A stretch of DNA of 64,000 nt, from positions 1 to 64,000 of the forward strand of contig NZ_JALIEA010000017.1 in the NCBI RefSeq assembly GCF_022869005.1. The letters are read 5' to 3'. The notes beneath the pieces were generated by a model. That model searched no databases and was not told where the DNA came from. It worked only from the letters and a program-made list of their open reading frames with translations. A program made the position numbers and the translations under genes. Each line of letters opens with the position of its first letter. Position 1 is the first letter of the stretch. Origin of the DNA: Corynebacterium kalidii. GTDB taxonomy: Bacteria; Actinomycetota; Actinomycetes; Mycobacteriales; Mycobacteriaceae. Shown here one piece after another: positions 8,370 to 17,925 of the stretch.

Positions 8370-8415
8370 GAAGAACCGCCCCACCGGAAGGACCCTTCCG
8401 GTGGGGCGGTTCTTC
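8370..8415. terminator. Bidirectional terminator between BI-1 gene and greA
   Basis: Perfect 22-bp inverted repeat (8370-8391 with 8394-8415) with a two-base centre, lying between two convergent genes. It begins GAAGAACCGCC and ends GGCGGTTCTTC. The terminal A/T pairs give a short U-run in both directions. Confidence 0.9.
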
Positions 8416-8442
8416 GTCTCCTGCGGACGAGGGGCCGACCGA

Positions 8443-8964
8443 CTACTGCTCGGCGCGGGGCACGTCCCGTTCCGGGTCGTAGGGCTCGGCCTTGACCAGC
8501 GTCACGGAGATCGTGTCACCCGTCGGGCTCTTGTACTCGCGGGTCTCACCCTCCTTGGCGCCGACCAGGGCCGCACCCAGGGGAGCGTCGGTGGAGTAGG
8601 TCTCCAGGTCCGGGTTGGACGACTCGAGACCGCGGGTCCCGATCAGGAAGGTCTCCTTGTCGTCCTCGTCGCCGTCGTAGTAGATGTGGACGACCGAACC
8701 GACGAGCGCGACACCCGACTCCTGCGGGGCCTCGCCGATGGTGGCGCTGTCCAGCAGCTCCTCGAGGTAGGCGATGCGGGCCTCCTCCTGGCCCTGCTGC
8801 TCGCGGGCGGCGTGGTAACCACCGTTCTCCTTGAGGTCACCCTCTTCACGGCGCTCGTTGATCTCGGCGGCCAGAGCGGGACGATTCGCCTTCAGCGCGT
8901 TGAGCTCGTCGTTGAGCCGGTCAAAGGATTCCTGGGTGAGCCAGGTCGTCTGATTGTCTGCCAT
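8443..8964 (-). CDS. greA: Transcription elongation factor GreA
   Basis: Binds the RNA polymerase secondary channel and stimulates cleavage of backtracked RNA. The 173-residue product from the ATG at 8964 has the N-terminal coiled coil (about 5-80) with the acidic tip [12 protein letters not shown], then the FKBP-like domain (EVF-type core [11 protein letters not shown] onward). AGGAGG lies about 11 bases upstream. Its position next to the DUF4307 gene and divergent mca is conserved in mycolic-acid bacteria. Confidence 0.95.
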   Translation of the reverse strand: MADNQTTWLTQESFDRLNDELNALKANRPALAAEINERREEGDLKENGGYHAAREQQGQEEARIAYLEELLDSATIGEAPQESGVALVGSVVHIYYDGDEDDKETFLIGTRGLESSNPDLETYSTDAPLGAALVGAKEGETREYKSPTGDTISVTLVKAEPYDPERDVPRAEQ

Positions 8965-9126
8965 GAGCGTTCGCGTCCTCCTGCAGGTAGACCACAGTGT
9001 CTGACAGGGACTGAGGTCGTTCGGAAAATCTCGTGGGGGAACCCACGACACAGTTGTCGGGGCACAGTGTATCACCGCGCCAACCCGGCACGTCCTGAGG
9101 TCAGCGACGGGGTGACGGGCGGGACG

Positions 9127-9561
9127 TCAGTCCCCGGTGACGCCGGTGGTGTGCGAGGAATCGAGGTAGTCCGGGAACACCGTCGAACACCCGTAGACGT
9201 CCGGGGCCACCGGGGAGCTGTTGGTGGGGATGTCCACCGTCAGCCGCGTGCTCTCCGAACCGCCGGCGGCCACGACGGCCTCGCGGCGGCCGATCTCGGC
9301 GTGCGACTGGTCCAGTGCGGAGACGATGCAGTAGGCGGGCTTGTCCACGTCGTCGCGGGTGATGTCCAGTGTCATCCGCAGGGTGCCGCCGTCGACGACC
9401 TCGTGGCCCGCCGCGGTGCCGGTGGCGTCGCTGCCGGTGCTGTTGCGGAACTGCGAGAACACGTACACACCGGCGGCGACCAGGACGATCACGATGCCGA
9501 TGACGATGAACTTGCCGCTCACACCCTGTTGACGGGAGGAACCGTAGGTCGCCTTGCTCAT
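9127..9561 (-). CDS. DUF4307 membrane-anchored protein
   Basis: Protein of 144 residues with one transmembrane helix (about residues 20-40, IVIGIVIVLVAAGVYVF) and an exported C-terminal domain containing two cysteines (YCIV and GCST). The ATG at 9561 is chosen because TACGAT (9574-9569) lies seven bases upstream, the leaderless arrangement. The family is conserved between greA and mca in actinobacteria; function is unknown. Confidence 0.8.
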   Translation of the reverse strand: MSKATYGSSRQQGVSGKFIVIGIVIVLVAAGVYVFSQFRNSTGSDATGTAAGHEVVDGGTLRMTLDITRDDVDKPAYCIVSALDQSHAEIGRREAVVAAGGSESTRLTVDIPTNSSPVAPDVYGCSTVFPDYLDSSHTTGVTGD

Positions 9562-9682
9562 TCCACAGATCGTAGGCGGTGCCGCCGGTGAATAGCCAGC
9601 CGGGGCGGATTGGACGCACCCCTGCCGGAAGCGTTGAATGGGAGAGTTGACCGGCACAGACGACACCGAAGGGGTGCGACAC

Positions 9683-10591
9683 GTGAGCGAAGGAGCTCTC
9701 CACAACAGCGCAGACCAGCGACGGTCCTGTCAGGGACTGAGGCTCCTGGCGATCCACGCTCACCCGGACGACGAGTCCAGCAAGGGCGCCGCCACCATGG
9801 CCAGGTACGCCGACGAAGGGGCCGAGGTCATGGTGCTGACCTGCACCGGCGGGGAACGCGGCAGCATCCTCAACCCGAACATGGACGTCCCCGGCGTCGT
9901 GGAGAACATGAACGACGTCCGCCGCAAGGAGATGGCCCGGGCCGCCGACATCCTGGGGGTGTCGCACCGGTGGCTCGGATACGTGGATTCGGGCCTGCCC
10001 GAGGGCGACCCGCTGCCACCCCTGCCCGACGGGTGCTTCGCGCTGGAGGACACCGAGGCGGTCACCCTGGAACTCACCCGGGTGATCCGTGACTTCCGGC
10101 CCCACGTCGTCATCACCTACGACGAGAACGGCGGATACCCCCACCCCGACCACCTGAAGACCCACGCAGTGAGCATGCGGGCCTACGACACCGCCGCCGA
10201 CCCCGACTACCACCCGGAGATCGGACGCCCCTGGGAGGTCCAGAAGGTCTACTACACCCACGGCTTCGTCCGTCGCCGCTTCGAGCTGCTGGCCCAGGCG
10301 AGCCTGGAGGCCGGCGACGAGCAGGCGACCGTGGCCCTGGACCGGTGGAAGGGGATGCCGGACATCATGCCGCGCGTGACGACCCGCGTCGACTGCGCCC
10401 CGTGGTTCGAACGCCGGGACGACGCACTGCGTGCCCACGCCACCCAGATCGACCCCGACGGGCCGTTCTTCGCTGTCCCGACGACCCTGCAACAGCAGGT
10501 CTGGCCGACCGAGGAGTTCGAACTCGCCCGCTCCCGGGTGGAGACGTCGCTGCCCGAGGACGACCTTTTCGCCGGTGTCGTGCCCGAATGA
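9683..10591 (+). CDS. mca: Mycothiol S-conjugate amidase
   Basis: Zinc amidase that cleaves mycothiol S-conjugates to mercapturic acids for export and GlcN-inositol for recycling. The metal motif HPDDE is at residues 27-31 and a second His-rich motif YPHPDH near 150. The GTG at 9683 is preferred since AAGGGG lies eight bases upstream and gives 302 residues, close to known Mca; an ATG at 9638 would add 15 residues. The paralogue MshB shares the fold, but length and conserved location favour Mca. Confidence 0.9.
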   Translation: MSEGALHNSADQRRSCQGLRLLAIHAHPDDESSKGAATMARYADEGAEVMVLTCTGGERGSILNPNMDVPGVVENMNDVRRKEMARAADILGVSHRWLGYVDSGLPEGDPLPPLPDGCFALEDTEAVTLELTRVIRDFRPHVVITYDENGGYPHPDHLKTHAVSMRAYDTAADPDYHPEIGRPWEVQKVYYTHGFVRRRFELLAQASLEAGDEQATVALDRWKGMPDIMPRVTTRVDCAPWFERRDDALRAHATQIDPDGPFFAVPTTLQQQVWPTEEFELARSRVETSLPEDDLFAGVVPE

Positions 10592-10627
10592 GGCTGACGA
10601 CCGCGACCTTAGATAGGCTCTGAAGAC

Positions 10628-11038
10628 ATGATCACGGTTTCCCCGTCCCTAACCTCTGCTGTGTCCCTGGTCGCCCAGGAACAGATCAACCGCGGCCCCC
10701 AGGGCCCGGAGTTCGGAAAGGCGGCCCCGGTCGGTCTGCTCGTGATCGTCGGCCTCCTCGTGGTCATCCTGGCGTTGGGGTACCTTTTCAACCGGCGGAT
10801 GAAGAAGATGCAGGCCCGGCGCACCTTCGCCGAGGACCACGGGATCGACCCCTTCGACATCGACACCATCGACCGACGGATGGCCGACGCCGAGGCGGCC
10901 GACACCGCGGGCGCCACCGCCTCCCGCGCCGACGCTGCTGACGGTGCCGACACGGCCGACACCGCTGCCGACACTACTGATGTCGCCGAGACTACCGAGG
11001 TCCGTCGTACGGAAGACCCGGGTGGCGACCAGCGGTGA
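10628..11038 (+). CDS. Small membrane protein between mca and prenyl transferase
   Basis: Protein of 136 residues with one strong transmembrane helix (about 33-54, PVGLLVIVGLLVVILALGYLF) followed by a basic stretch (NRRMKKMQARR) and an acidic Ala/Asp/Thr-rich tail with DAADGADTADTAADTTD-like repeats. TAGGCT (10614-10619) sits eight bases before the ATG, so it is probably leaderless. The stop overlaps the next GTG. A homologous small membrane gene occupies this place in mycobacteria. Function unknown. Confidence 0.75.
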   Translation: MITVSPSLTSAVSLVAQEQINRGPQGPEFGKAAPVGLLVIVGLLVVILALGYLFNRRMKKMQARRTFAEDHGIDPFDIDTIDRRMADAEAADTAGATASRADAADGADTADTAADTTDVAETTEVRRTEDPGGDQR

Positions 11039-11790
11039 TTCTCTACTCGCTCTATGAGCGACGACTGCAGCGCGAGCTGAAGGGTCGCTGTCGTCCGAAA
11101 CATGTCGCCATCATGTGCGACGGCAACCGGAGGTGGGCCCGGGAGAACGGCTTCACCGACGTCTCCCACGGCCACCGTGTGGGGGCGAAGAAGATCGTCG
11201 AGGTCGTCGACTGGTGCGACGAGCAGGACATCGAGTCCGTCACGGTCTACCTGCTCAGCACGGAGAACCTGCGCCGCAGCGCCGAGGAACTGGACCTGCT
11301 GATGCGCATCATCGGCGACGTCTCCGACGAACTCGCCGCCGCCAAGGGCCGCTTCCGGCTGCACGTCATGGGGCGTCTCGACCTGATCCCCGACGAGCTG
11401 CGTGACCGGATGCGCCGGGCCGAGGAGCGCACCGTCGACCACACCGGTGTGCACGTCAACATCGCCGTGGGCTACGGCGGGCGTCAGGAGATCGTCGACG
11501 GCGTCCAGAAACTCGTCGACGAGTTGGCCGGCCGGGGGATCCCGTCCGGGGAGATGAGCTCCTACATCACCGACGCCGCGATCGGCGACCACCTGTACAC
11601 CTCGGGCCAGCCCGACCCCGACCTGGTGATCAGGACCTCCGGCGAGCAGCGTCTCTCCGGGTTCCTGTTGTGGCAGTCGGCCTACTCGGAGATCTGGTTC
11701 ACCGACACCTACTGGCCGGCGTTCCGACGGCTGGACTTCCTGCGCGCGCTGCGCGACTTCTCCGTGCGCGAACGCCGCTACGGGAAGTGA
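11035..11790 (+). CDS. uppS: Isoprenyl (cis-prenyl) transferase, UppS family
   Basis: Condenses isopentenyl diphosphate onto an allylic diphosphate with cis geometry to make polyprenyl phosphate carriers for the cell wall. The catalytic Asp29 is in MCDGNRRWA; HGHRVGAKK and the C-terminal RTSGEQRLSGFLLWQ and YSEIWF motifs are present. The GTG at 11035 overlaps the upstream stop. The syntenic mycobacterial gene (Rv1086) makes short-chain Z,E-farnesyl diphosphate, so the product may be short; chain length cannot be read from the sequence alone. Confidence 0.9.
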   Translation: MILYSLYERRLQRELKGRCRPKHVAIMCDGNRRWARENGFTDVSHGHRVGAKKIVEVVDWCDEQDIESVTVYLLSTENLRRSAEELDLLMRIIGDVSDELAAAKGRFRLHVMGRLDLIPDELRDRMRRAEERTVDHTGVHVNIAVGYGGRQEIVDGVQKLVDELAGRGIPSGEMSSYITDAAIGDHLYTSGQPDPDLVIRTSGEQRLSGFLLWQSAYSEIWFTDTYWPAFRRLDFLRALRDFSVRERRYGK

Positions 11791-11833
11791 CGCACCGGGG
11801 CCGCCGACGTCGCCGAAGCCGCCCGGCGTCCCG

Positions 11834-12763
11834 TCAGATCTTGCGCATCCGCACCGACTCGACCAGGTGGTCGGGTCCTTTGCGCAGCACCAGTGAGGCG
11901 CGCACACGGGTGGGCAGGATGTTCTCCACGAGATTCGGCAGGTTCACCGTCTGCCAGATCTCGCGGGCGACCACCAGCGCGTCCTCGTCGGAGAGCGAGG
12001 CGTAGTACCGGAAGTGCGCGTCGGGCTTCCGGAACGCGGTGTTCTTGAGCTTCAGGAAGCGCTCCACGTACCAGCGTTCGATGTCCTGGCGGGCGGCGTC
12101 GACGTAGACGGAGAAGTCGAACAGGTCCGAGACCATCAGCGTCGGGCCGGTCTGCAGGACGTTGAGCCCCTCGACGATGAGGATGTCCGGACGGTCCACG
12201 ACGTGCACCTCGTCCAGCCGGTCGTACTTCTCGTGGGAGTACACCGGCGCGGGGACCTGCGGGGCCCCGGACTTCACGGCCGTGACGAACTTCAACAGGG
12301 CCTTCTGGTCGTAGCTCTCCGGGTACCCTTTGCGGCCCATCATGTGCCGCTTGTTGAGTTCCTCGGCGGGGTAGAGGAAGCCGTCGGTGGTGATCAGGTC
12401 CACCCGCGGACGGGACTCCCAGCGCTGCAGCAGGACCTGCAGCAGACGGGCGGTGGTGGACTTGCCGACCGCGACCGACCCGGAGACACCGATGATGAAG
12501 GGGACGTGCGGCATCTCCTCACCGAGGAAGGTCTCGGTGGCGCGGTTGAGCTGGCGGATCGCCTCGAACCGCAGGTCGATCATGCGGGACAGCGGGAGGT
12601 AGACCTCGCTGACCTCGTCCATGTCGATGTCCTCGCCGATTCCCCGCAGTTCCTCGAGCTCTTCGGGGCTGAGGACCTGGGGCATGGCGCGGCGCAACGA
12701 CCGCCACTGCGACCGGTCGAGCTCGATGTACGGGGAGTGCTCCTCGGAGTGTCGGGCTGGCAT
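11834..12763 (-). CDS. coaA: Pantothenate kinase type I
   Basis: Phosphorylates pantothenate, the first and feedback-controlled step of coenzyme A synthesis. The P-loop GSVAVGKST is at residues 95-103, with downstream [11 protein letters not shown] and the EGLNVLQ element. At 309 residues from the ATG at 12763 it is typical of CoaA. It is convergent with the prenyl transferase and divergent from glyA. A weak CAGAAT -10 lies seven bases before the start. Confidence 0.95.
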   Translation of the reverse strand: MPARHSEEHSPYIELDRSQWRSLRRAMPQVLSPEELEELRGIGEDIDMDEVSEVYLPLSRMIDLRFEAIRQLNRATETFLGEEMPHVPFIIGVSGSVAVGKSTTARLLQVLLQRWESRPRVDLITTDGFLYPAEELNKRHMMGRKGYPESYDQKALLKFVTAVKSGAPQVPAPVYSHEKYDRLDEVHVVDRPDILIVEGLNVLQTGPTLMVSDLFDFSVYVDAARQDIERWYVERFLKLKNTAFRKPDAHFRYYASLSDEDALVVAREIWQTVNLPNLVENILPTRVRASLVLRKGPDHLVESVRMRKI

Positions 12764-12892
12764 GGGGGCTATTCTGCTCCCTGAGAACTGATTCGACCAA
12801 TCACCCGTCGGCGGTGGTCCGGGCCCCGGCAGGTTATGATGTTCCCTGATTGTTCTGATCCAGTGCGGCCGACGTGAAAGGCGATCCACCCC

Positions 12893-14200
12893 ATGAGCCA
12901 GACGAACCACCCAGACCAGTCCCAGCACAACGCTGAACTCGCGGACTTCGACCCTGAGGTGGCCGCCGCCATCGCAGGTGAGCTCTCCCGCCAGCGGGAC
13001 ACGTTGGAGATGATCGCCAGCGAGAACTTCGTTCCGCGCGCGGTCCTCCAGGCACAGGGGTCCGTCCTGACCAACAAGTACGCCGAGGGCTACCCGGGAC
13101 GCCGGTACTACGGCGGCTGCGAGCACGTCGACGTCATCGAGGACCTCGCCCGTGACCGCGCGAAGGCCGTCTTCGGCGCCGAGTTCGCCAACGTCCAGCC
13201 GCACTCGGGTGCGCAGGCCAACGCCGCGGTGCTGATGTCCCTGGCGAACCCGGGCGACAAGATCATGGGCCTGTCGCTGGCGCACGGCGGACACCTGACC
13301 CACGGCATGAAGCTGAACTTCTCCGGCAAGCTCTACGAGGTCGCCGCCTACGAGGTCGACCCCGAGACCTTCCGTCTGGACATGGACAAGGTCCGGGAGC
13401 AGGCCATCAAGGAGAAGCCGGCGGTGATCATCGGCGGCTGGTCGGCGTACCCGCGCCACCAGGACTTCGCGGCGTTCCGTGAGATCGCCGACGAGGTCGG
13501 CGCCAAGCTGTGGGTCGACATGGCGCACTTCGCCGGCCTGGTCGCCGCCGGCCTGCACCCGTCGCCGGTGCCGTACGCCGACGTCGTCTCCACCACCGTG
13601 CACAAGACCCTGGGCGGCCCGCGCTCGGGCATGATCCTGGCGAAGCAGGAGTGGGCGAAGAAGCTGAACTCCTCGGTGTTCCCGGGTCAGCAGGGCGGCC
13701 CGCTGATGCACGTCGTCGCCGCCAAGGCCGTCTCCATGAAGGTCGCCCAGACCGACGACTTCCGCGACCGGCAGGCCCGCACCCTTGAAGGTGCGAAGAT
13801 CCTCGCCGAGCGTCTCACCGCCGCGGACACCACCGCCGCCGGCGTCCAGGTGCTCACCGGGGGCACCGACGTGCACCTGGTCCTCGCCGACCTGCGCAAC
13901 TCCGAGCTCAACGGCCAGGAGGCCGAGGACCTGCTGCACGAGGTCGGCATCACGGTCAACCGTAACGCCGTGCCGTTCGACCCGCGTCCCCCGATGGTCA
14001 CCTCCGGCCTGCGGATCGGCACGCCCGCCCTGGCGTCCCGGGGTCTCGACGCCGAGGCGTTCACCGAGGTCGCCGACGTGATCGGCACCGCCCTGGCACA
14101 GGGCAAGAGCGCCGACACCGAGGCACTGCGGGCACGTGTCGACAAGGTCGCCGCCGACTTCCCGCTGTACCCGGGCCTCGAGGACTGGAAGATCAGCTAG
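12893..14200 (+). CDS. glyA: Serine hydroxymethyltransferase
   Basis: PLP enzyme converting serine and tetrahydrofolate to glycine and methylene-THF, the main source of one-carbon units. The PLP lysine is Lys238 in TTVHKTLGG and Asp209 is in WVDMAHFAG; the folate region includes NFVPRA. The 435 residues are full length. TATGAT (12835-12840) is a likely -10 with a leader carrying AAAGG before the ATG. Nicotinamidase and enoyl-CoA hydratase genes follow on the same strand but have their own -10 boxes. Confidence 0.97.
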   Translation: MSQTNHPDQSQHNAELADFDPEVAAAIAGELSRQRDTLEMIASENFVPRAVLQAQGSVLTNKYAEGYPGRRYYGGCEHVDVIEDLARDRAKAVFGAEFANVQPHSGAQANAAVLMSLANPGDKIMGLSLAHGGHLTHGMKLNFSGKLYEVAAYEVDPETFRLDMDKVREQAIKEKPAVIIGGWSAYPRHQDFAAFREIADEVGAKLWVDMAHFAGLVAAGLHPSPVPYADVVSTTVHKTLGGPRSGMILAKQEWAKKLNSSVFPGQQGGPLMHVVAAKAVSMKVAQTDDFRDRQARTLEGAKILAERLTAADTTAAGVQVLTGGTDVHLVLADLRNSELNGQEAEDLLHEVGITVNRNAVPFDPRPPMVTSGLRIGTPALASRGLDAEAFTEVADVIGTALAQGKSADTEALRARVDKVAADFPLYPGLEDWKIS

Positions 14201-14221
14201 CGGCGCCCTACGCTGGGCGCC

Positions 14222-14800
14222 ATGAGCGTCCCGCACAAGGCCCTGATCGTCGTCGACGTCCAGAACGACTTCTGCCCCGGAGGTGCCCTGGCCACCGACC
14301 GTGGTGCGGTCGTCGCGGCGGCCGTGAGCGGGCACCTGCGTGCCGAACGGGACCGCTACGGCGTCGTCGTGGGCACGAAGGACTGGCACATCGACCCCGT
14401 CGGGCACTTCGCCCCCGACGGGGTCGAACCGGATTTCCAGGAGACCTGGCCGGTGCACTGCGTCGCCGGGAGCCACGGGGCCGAGGTGCACCCGGAGCTC
14501 GACGTGGACCTCGTCGACGCCTGGTTCCTGAAGGGGGAGCACACCGCCGCCTACTCCGGCTTCGAGGGACACCTGGACGGGGCGGAGACCGGACTGGCGG
14601 ACTGGCTGCGCGGGCGCGAGGTCACCGAGGTGGCGGTGTGCGGTGTCGCCACCGACTTCTGCGTCCGGGCGACCGCGCTCGACGCCGTGGCGGAAGGCTT
14701 CACCGTGGACCTGCTCAGCGACCTGTGTTCGCCGGTCTCGGAGGCCGGGGGAGCGGCGGCCGTCGGTCAGATGGCGGCCGCGGGGGTCACGGTAGTGTGA
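14222..14800 (+). CDS. pncA: Nicotinamidase (pyrazinamidase family)
   Basis: Hydrolyses nicotinamide to nicotinate for NAD salvage. The cysteine-hydrolase triad is Asp12 (VVDVQNDF), Lys104 (WFLKGEH) and Cys147 (ATDFCV). Metal ligands Asp54, His56 and His62 appear in [11 protein letters not shown]. The 192 residues match PncA. TACGCT (14209-14214) lies seven bases before the ATG, so it can be transcribed as a leaderless mRNA independently of glyA. Confidence 0.92.
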   Translation: MSVPHKALIVVDVQNDFCPGGALATDRGAVVAAAVSGHLRAERDRYGVVVGTKDWHIDPVGHFAPDGVEPDFQETWPVHCVAGSHGAEVHPELDVDLVDAWFLKGEHTAAYSGFEGHLDGAETGLADWLRGREVTEVAVCGVATDFCVRATALDAVAEGFTVDLLSDLCSPVSEAGGAAAVGQMAAAGVTVV

Positions 14801-14806
14801 GGTGCC

Positions 14807-15592
14807 ATGAGCCTTGTCGACATCACCACCCTGGACGGCGTCCGCACGATCACGATCGACCGTCCGGACGCCCATAACTCGCTGAACCGGGCCCTGCGCC
14901 TGGAGCTGAAGGACGCCTTCGCCGCGGCGGCCGCGGACTCGTCACCGGCCGGGGACGTCCGCGCCGTCGTGCTCCGGGCGTCGGGGAAGGCCTTCTGCGC
15001 CGGCCAGGACCTCCGGGAACAGCTCGAGGAGTCCCGCACCGGGGCCGGCACCGACAAGGTGGTCACCGAGTACAACCCGATGATGGACGCCCTGCTGTCG
15101 ATCCCCGTGCCGGTGGTCGCCGCGGTCCAGGGCGCGGCCGCCGGTGCGGGCTGGGGTATCGCCATGGCCTGCGATCTGCGCGTGGCCTCGACCACGGCGG
15201 TGTTCAAGGGCGCGTTCACCGGGGTGGGGCTGGCCTCGGACTGTGGGTTGTCCCGGTCCCTCGCGGACGCGGTGGGGCAGACCCGCGCGCTGGAACTGCT
15301 GCTGCTCGACGAGCCCGTCAGTGCGGGACAGGCCGGGGAACTCGGGATCGTCACCTCGGTGGTGGAACCGGCGGACCTGGAGGCGTCGGTAGGGGAACTG
15401 GCGACGCGCTTCGCCCACGGGCCGACGGGCTCCTACCGGGAGATCAAGGCACTGGTGCGCGACACCCGGGCGGTCAGTGAGCGTGCCGGCGAGGAGGCGG
15501 ACGCCCAGGGCAGGCTGTTCCGCACCGCCGACCATTTGGAGGCGGTCCAGGCGTTCGTGGAGAAGCGGGCGCCCCGGTTCCGCGGGGTGTAG
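14807..15592 (+). CDS. Enoyl-CoA hydratase/isomerase family protein
   Basis: Crotonase-fold protein of 261 residues. The oxyanion-hole segments AFCAGQDL and [11 protein letters not shown] are present; the second crotonase acid GxGLAxD is represented by GVGLASDCG. The acidic residue pattern (SDCGLS) resembles PaaG/EchA-type isomerases rather than FadB. TAGTGT lies eight bases before the ATG at 14807. A rho-independent terminator follows. Substrate unknown; fatty-acid or aromatic-acid degradation is likely. Confidence 0.85.
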   Translation: MSLVDITTLDGVRTITIDRPDAHNSLNRALRLELKDAFAAAAADSSPAGDVRAVVLRASGKAFCAGQDLREQLEESRTGAGTDKVVTEYNPMMDALLSIPVPVVAAVQGAAAGAGWGIAMACDLRVASTTAVFKGAFTGVGLASDCGLSRSLADAVGQTRALELLLLDEPVSAGQAGELGIVTSVVEPADLEASVGELATRFAHGPTGSYREIKALVRDTRAVSERAGEEADAQGRLFRTADHLEAVQAFVEKRAPRFRGV

Positions 15593-15621
15593 CCGGGCAG
15601 AGTCGGACCCCGGGGACGCAG

Positions 15622-15658
15622 CAACCCCTCAGGTCAGTGGGACCGACCTGAGGGGTTG
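15622..15658. terminator. Terminator after enoyl-CoA hydratase gene
   Basis: Perfect 14-bp stem CAACCCCTCAGGTC (15622-15635) with GACCTGAGGGGTTG (15645-15658), nine-base loop, followed by TTGCGTG. It separates two convergent genes and can serve both. Confidence 0.85.
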
Positions 15659-15693
15659 TTGCGTGACGCGGTCACATGGACCGCAGGGCCTGC

Positions 15694-16866
15694 CTACTTC
15701 TCGCCCTTTGCGAGCTTGCGGCTGATGATCTCCAGCATGATCTCGTTGGGGCCGCCGTAGATCGGCTGGACCCGGGAGTCGAGGTAGTGGGTGGAGATCG
15801 GGTACTCCAGCATGAAGCCGTAGCCACCGTGCAGCTGGACGGCGGTGTTGACGACCTTGATCTGCAGCTCGGTGGTGAGGTACTTGGCCATCGAGGCGGT
15901 GGTCTCGTCCAGCTCACCCTTGACCTTGGCGGCGACGGCGGCGTCGACGAAGGACTGTGCCGACTGGATCTCGGTGGCCATCTTGGCCAGCTCCCACCGG
16001 TAGGCCTGGTGGTCGACGAGACGGCTGCCGAAGGTCTTGCGCTCCTGGGAGTGCTTGTAGACCAGGTCGAAGGCACGGCGGGAGGTGGCGATGGAGCCGA
16101 CGGCGATGGAGACGCGCTCCTGGGCCAGGTTGGTGCGCAGGTAGCCGAAGCCGGCACCCTCTTCGCCCAGCAGGTTCTCGGCGGGGACCTTGACGTTCTC
16201 GAAGGACAGCTCGGCGGTGTCCTGGGCCTTCAGGCCGACCTTCTTCAGCGGTGCGGCCTTGGTGTAGCCCTCCATGCCGTCCTCGACGATCAGCAGCGAG
16301 ACACCGGCACGGCCCTTGGAGGGGTCGGTGATGGCCACCACGATGGTGAAGTCGGCCTGGATACCGTTGGAGATGAAGGTCTTCGACCCGTTGAGGATGA
16401 AGTTGCCGTCCTCGTCGCGCGTGGCGTGGGAACGGATACCGGCGAGGTCGGCGCCGGCGCCCGGCTCGGTCATGGCGATCGCGGCGATCTTGTCACCGGC
16501 GCACAGCGGACGGAGGTACTTCTCCTTCTGCTCGTCGTTGGCGAAACGCTCGAGGTAGGGGATCACCAGGTCGTTGATGACCTGGAGGGAGACGATGACC
16601 GAACCACAGTCGGCCTCGGCGAGCTCCTCGGAGAGGATCGCGTTGAAGCGGTAGTCGGGCATGCCGCCGCCACCGAACTCCTCGGGGGAGGTGATGCCGA
16701 GCAGGCCCAGGTTGCCCGCGGCCTTGAACATGGAGCGGTCGCTGTAGCCCTGCTCGTGCCACCGGTCGACGTTGGGACGGACTTCGGCGTTGACGAAATC
16801 CTTGCAGGTCTCCCGGAACATGTCGTGTTCTTCGTCGAAGATCGTGCGGGGGAGGTAGTTCTTCAT
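15694..16866 (-). CDS. Acyl-CoA dehydrogenase, long-chain/isovaleryl type
   Basis: FAD enzyme of beta-oxidation, 390 residues. Family motifs include AMTEPGAGAD (131-140) and the C-terminal QLHGGYGFM. The usual catalytic Glu position near the C-terminus (YEG in most members) is Gly371 (IYGGPNEIM). Glu250 in AQERVSIA matches the helix-G base used by LCAD and isovaleryl-CoA dehydrogenase, so the enzyme should be active with that architecture. Substrate not determined. The promoter region to the right is AT-rich and divergent from the small transcript at 17.2 kb. Confidence 0.9.
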   Translation of the reverse strand: MKNYLPRTIFDEEHDMFRETCKDFVNAEVRPNVDRWHEQGYSDRSMFKAAGNLGLLGITSPEEFGGGGMPDYRFNAILSEELAEADCGSVIVSLQVINDLVIPYLERFANDEQKEKYLRPLCAGDKIAAIAMTEPGAGADLAGIRSHATRDEDGNFILNGSKTFISNGIQADFTIVVAITDPSKGRAGVSLLIVEDGMEGYTKAAPLKKVGLKAQDTAELSFENVKVPAENLLGEEGAGFGYLRTNLAQERVSIAVGSIATSRRAFDLVYKHSQERKTFGSRLVDHQAYRWELAKMATEIQSAQSFVDAAVAAKVKGELDETTASMAKYLTTELQIKVVNTAVQLHGGYGFMLEYPISTHYLDSRVQPIYGGPNEIMLEIISRKLAKGEK

Positions 16867-17170
16867 GGTGTCCTTCCGGATCTGAGCCGAGCGCCGTGGA
16901 CGAGGTACAGCAGTGTGTCCATGTGATCCACGTCTCTCAATGGTTACAAATTCATATTAACGACGGTCGGTCGAAAGTGTGTAACTTGATCCCATCCGGG
17001 GGAGGATTGTGGGGTACGAAACAATTTGCCCCCGGGTATGGGGTTCGGCGGAGTCGGGGGAGTGGTGCGGGGGTGCCGCGGTGACGCCAGGGGGAATCCG
17101 GAAAATATGCAGGTCCGACGCCTGCTGTCCGAGCGTCGGCAAATTACGTCACTCCAATGTTGCGTAATTG
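16867..17170. other. Intergenic stretch with AT-rich control region
   Basis: No credible gene. It holds the promoter region of the leftward acyl-CoA dehydrogenase (AT-rich around 16935-16985) and a seven-base inverted repeat AATTACG/CGTAATT (17142-17148 and 17163-17169) directly upstream of the TTGACA at 17171. The repeat may be an operator for the rightward transcript. Confidence 0.5.
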
Positions 17171-17202
17171 TTGACATCCGGTATTAGGTCTCGCTAACCT
17201 CA
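17171..17202 (+). promoter_or_regulatory. Promoter overlapped by DtxR-type iron box
   Basis: TTGACA (17171-17176) and TAACCT (17195-17200) form a good corynebacterial promoter with an 18-base spacer. The 19-mer at 17184-17202, which begins TTAGGT and carries CTAACCT, matches 14 of 19 positions of the DtxR/IdeR consensus and covers the -10. Repression under iron sufficiency is the expected effect (established for DtxR boxes at -10); its use here is inference. Confidence 0.6.
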
Positions 17203-17207
17203 TGGAT

Positions 17208-17411
17208 GTGTCGACGGCTAGTCACCTCGACGCACTGCAGTTGTGGATCAGCCGCAACGGCAGATGGAACCCAGGGTTCGGCCCGAACCCCGCACCGTCC
17301 GGCCTCCTCTTCTCACCGGACGTCGTGCGGCCGGGCTGCGGCACCTCCAACGCGCTGCCCTGGACTGCAGTCCATCTGTCCGCCGCGGTACAGCGGAGAT
17401 ACACCGCGTAG
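17208..17411 (+). CDS. Possible leaderless small protein under DtxR box
   Basis: A GTG at 17208 lies seven bases after the TAACCT -10 and opens a 67-residue frame, with strongly GC-biased third codon positions as in real genes here. The product has no signal peptide or membrane helix and no recognised family; it contains WISRNGRWNPGFGPNPAPSG. An ATG six bases upstream lies before the expected transcript start. The transcript would end at the hairpin 17445-17490, so this could instead be an iron-responsive regulatory RNA of about 280 bases. Confidence 0.35.
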   Translation: MSTASHLDALQLWISRNGRWNPGFGPNPAPSGLLFSPDVVRPGCGTSNALPWTAVHLSAAVQRRYTA

Positions 17412-17444
17412 CCGGACTCGTCACCCGGTGGTCGCACTCTCCAC

Positions 17445-17490
17445 GAGGGCCCCGCCCTTCCGGTTCGTCACCCGGAAGGACGGGGCCCTC
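17445..17490. terminator. Terminator-like hairpin, shared by convergent units
   Basis: A 19-bp stem with one mismatch (17445-17463 with 17472-17490) and eight-base loop, starting GAGGGCCCCG. It lies between the DtxR-box transcript and the leftward DUF5997 gene. There is no U-run, so termination strength is uncertain. Confidence 0.75.
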
Positions 17491-17531
17491 GACCTTGTGC
17501 GCTCAGACGAGCCCAGTCGGGCCCGGCGACG

Positions 17532-17879
17532 TCAGTTGCCGGTGTCGCCGGCGCCTGGACGGTTCTGCGCTAGCGTGCTGCGGGCGCTGCGCAGCCAGTC
17601 CGGCTGGTTCTCCAGGAGTGCCTTGATGTCGGCGGTGGTCAGCGGTTTGTCCATGTCGTTGGCCTTCAGCGCGGTGATGGTGATGCCGAGCTTGCGGGCC
17701 ACCTCCGGCCGCGGGTGCGGGCCTTCGCGACGCAGGTCCTGGAGCCACTGCGGAGGATCGGTCTGTAGTGCGACGAACTCGTCGTGGCTCACCGTGCCCT
17801 CCTGGAACTCCTGGGGGGTGGCAGGCAGGTAGATGTTCAGCTTCTTCGCCGCCGTCTGGGGTTTCATTCGGTCACTCAT
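17532..17879 (-). CDS. DUF5997 family protein
   Basis: Soluble protein of 115 residues matching the actinobacterial DUF5997 pattern (KPQTAAKKLNIYLPATPQEFQ near the N-terminus, then PPQWLQDLRREGPHPRP). Starting at the ATG at 17879, TAGACT (17893-17888) lies eight bases upstream, giving a leaderless mRNA. It is divergent from a LysR-substrate-domain protein; this divergent pair is common in actinobacteria. The C-terminal half (PLTTADIKALLENQPDWL) may be a small helical domain. Function unknown. Confidence 0.8.
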   Translation of the reverse strand: MSDRMKPQTAAKKLNIYLPATPQEFQEGTVSHDEFVALQTDPPQWLQDLRREGPHPRPEVARKLGITITALKANDMDKPLTTADIKALLENQPDWLRSARSTLAQNRPGAGDTGN

Positions 17880-17925
17880 GTGTCCAGAGTCTATCGTGTC
17901 CGCATCGGGGTCTACGATGGTCGGC

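Noticed and set aside
12764..14875. Leftward open frame continuing about 700 codons upstream of coaA
   Set aside because: It lies antisense to glyA and pncA, both with full motifs. The composition (Val/Asp/Gly/Leu-rich) is the usual GC-rich shadow frame, and coaA has its normal length from 12763.
17206..17832. Cys-containing rightward frame starting MCRRLVTSTHCSC, considered as a cysteine attenuator peptide
   Set aside because: It runs antisense over DUF5997 and no cysteine biosynthesis gene lies downstream; the ATG overlaps the predicted transcript start.
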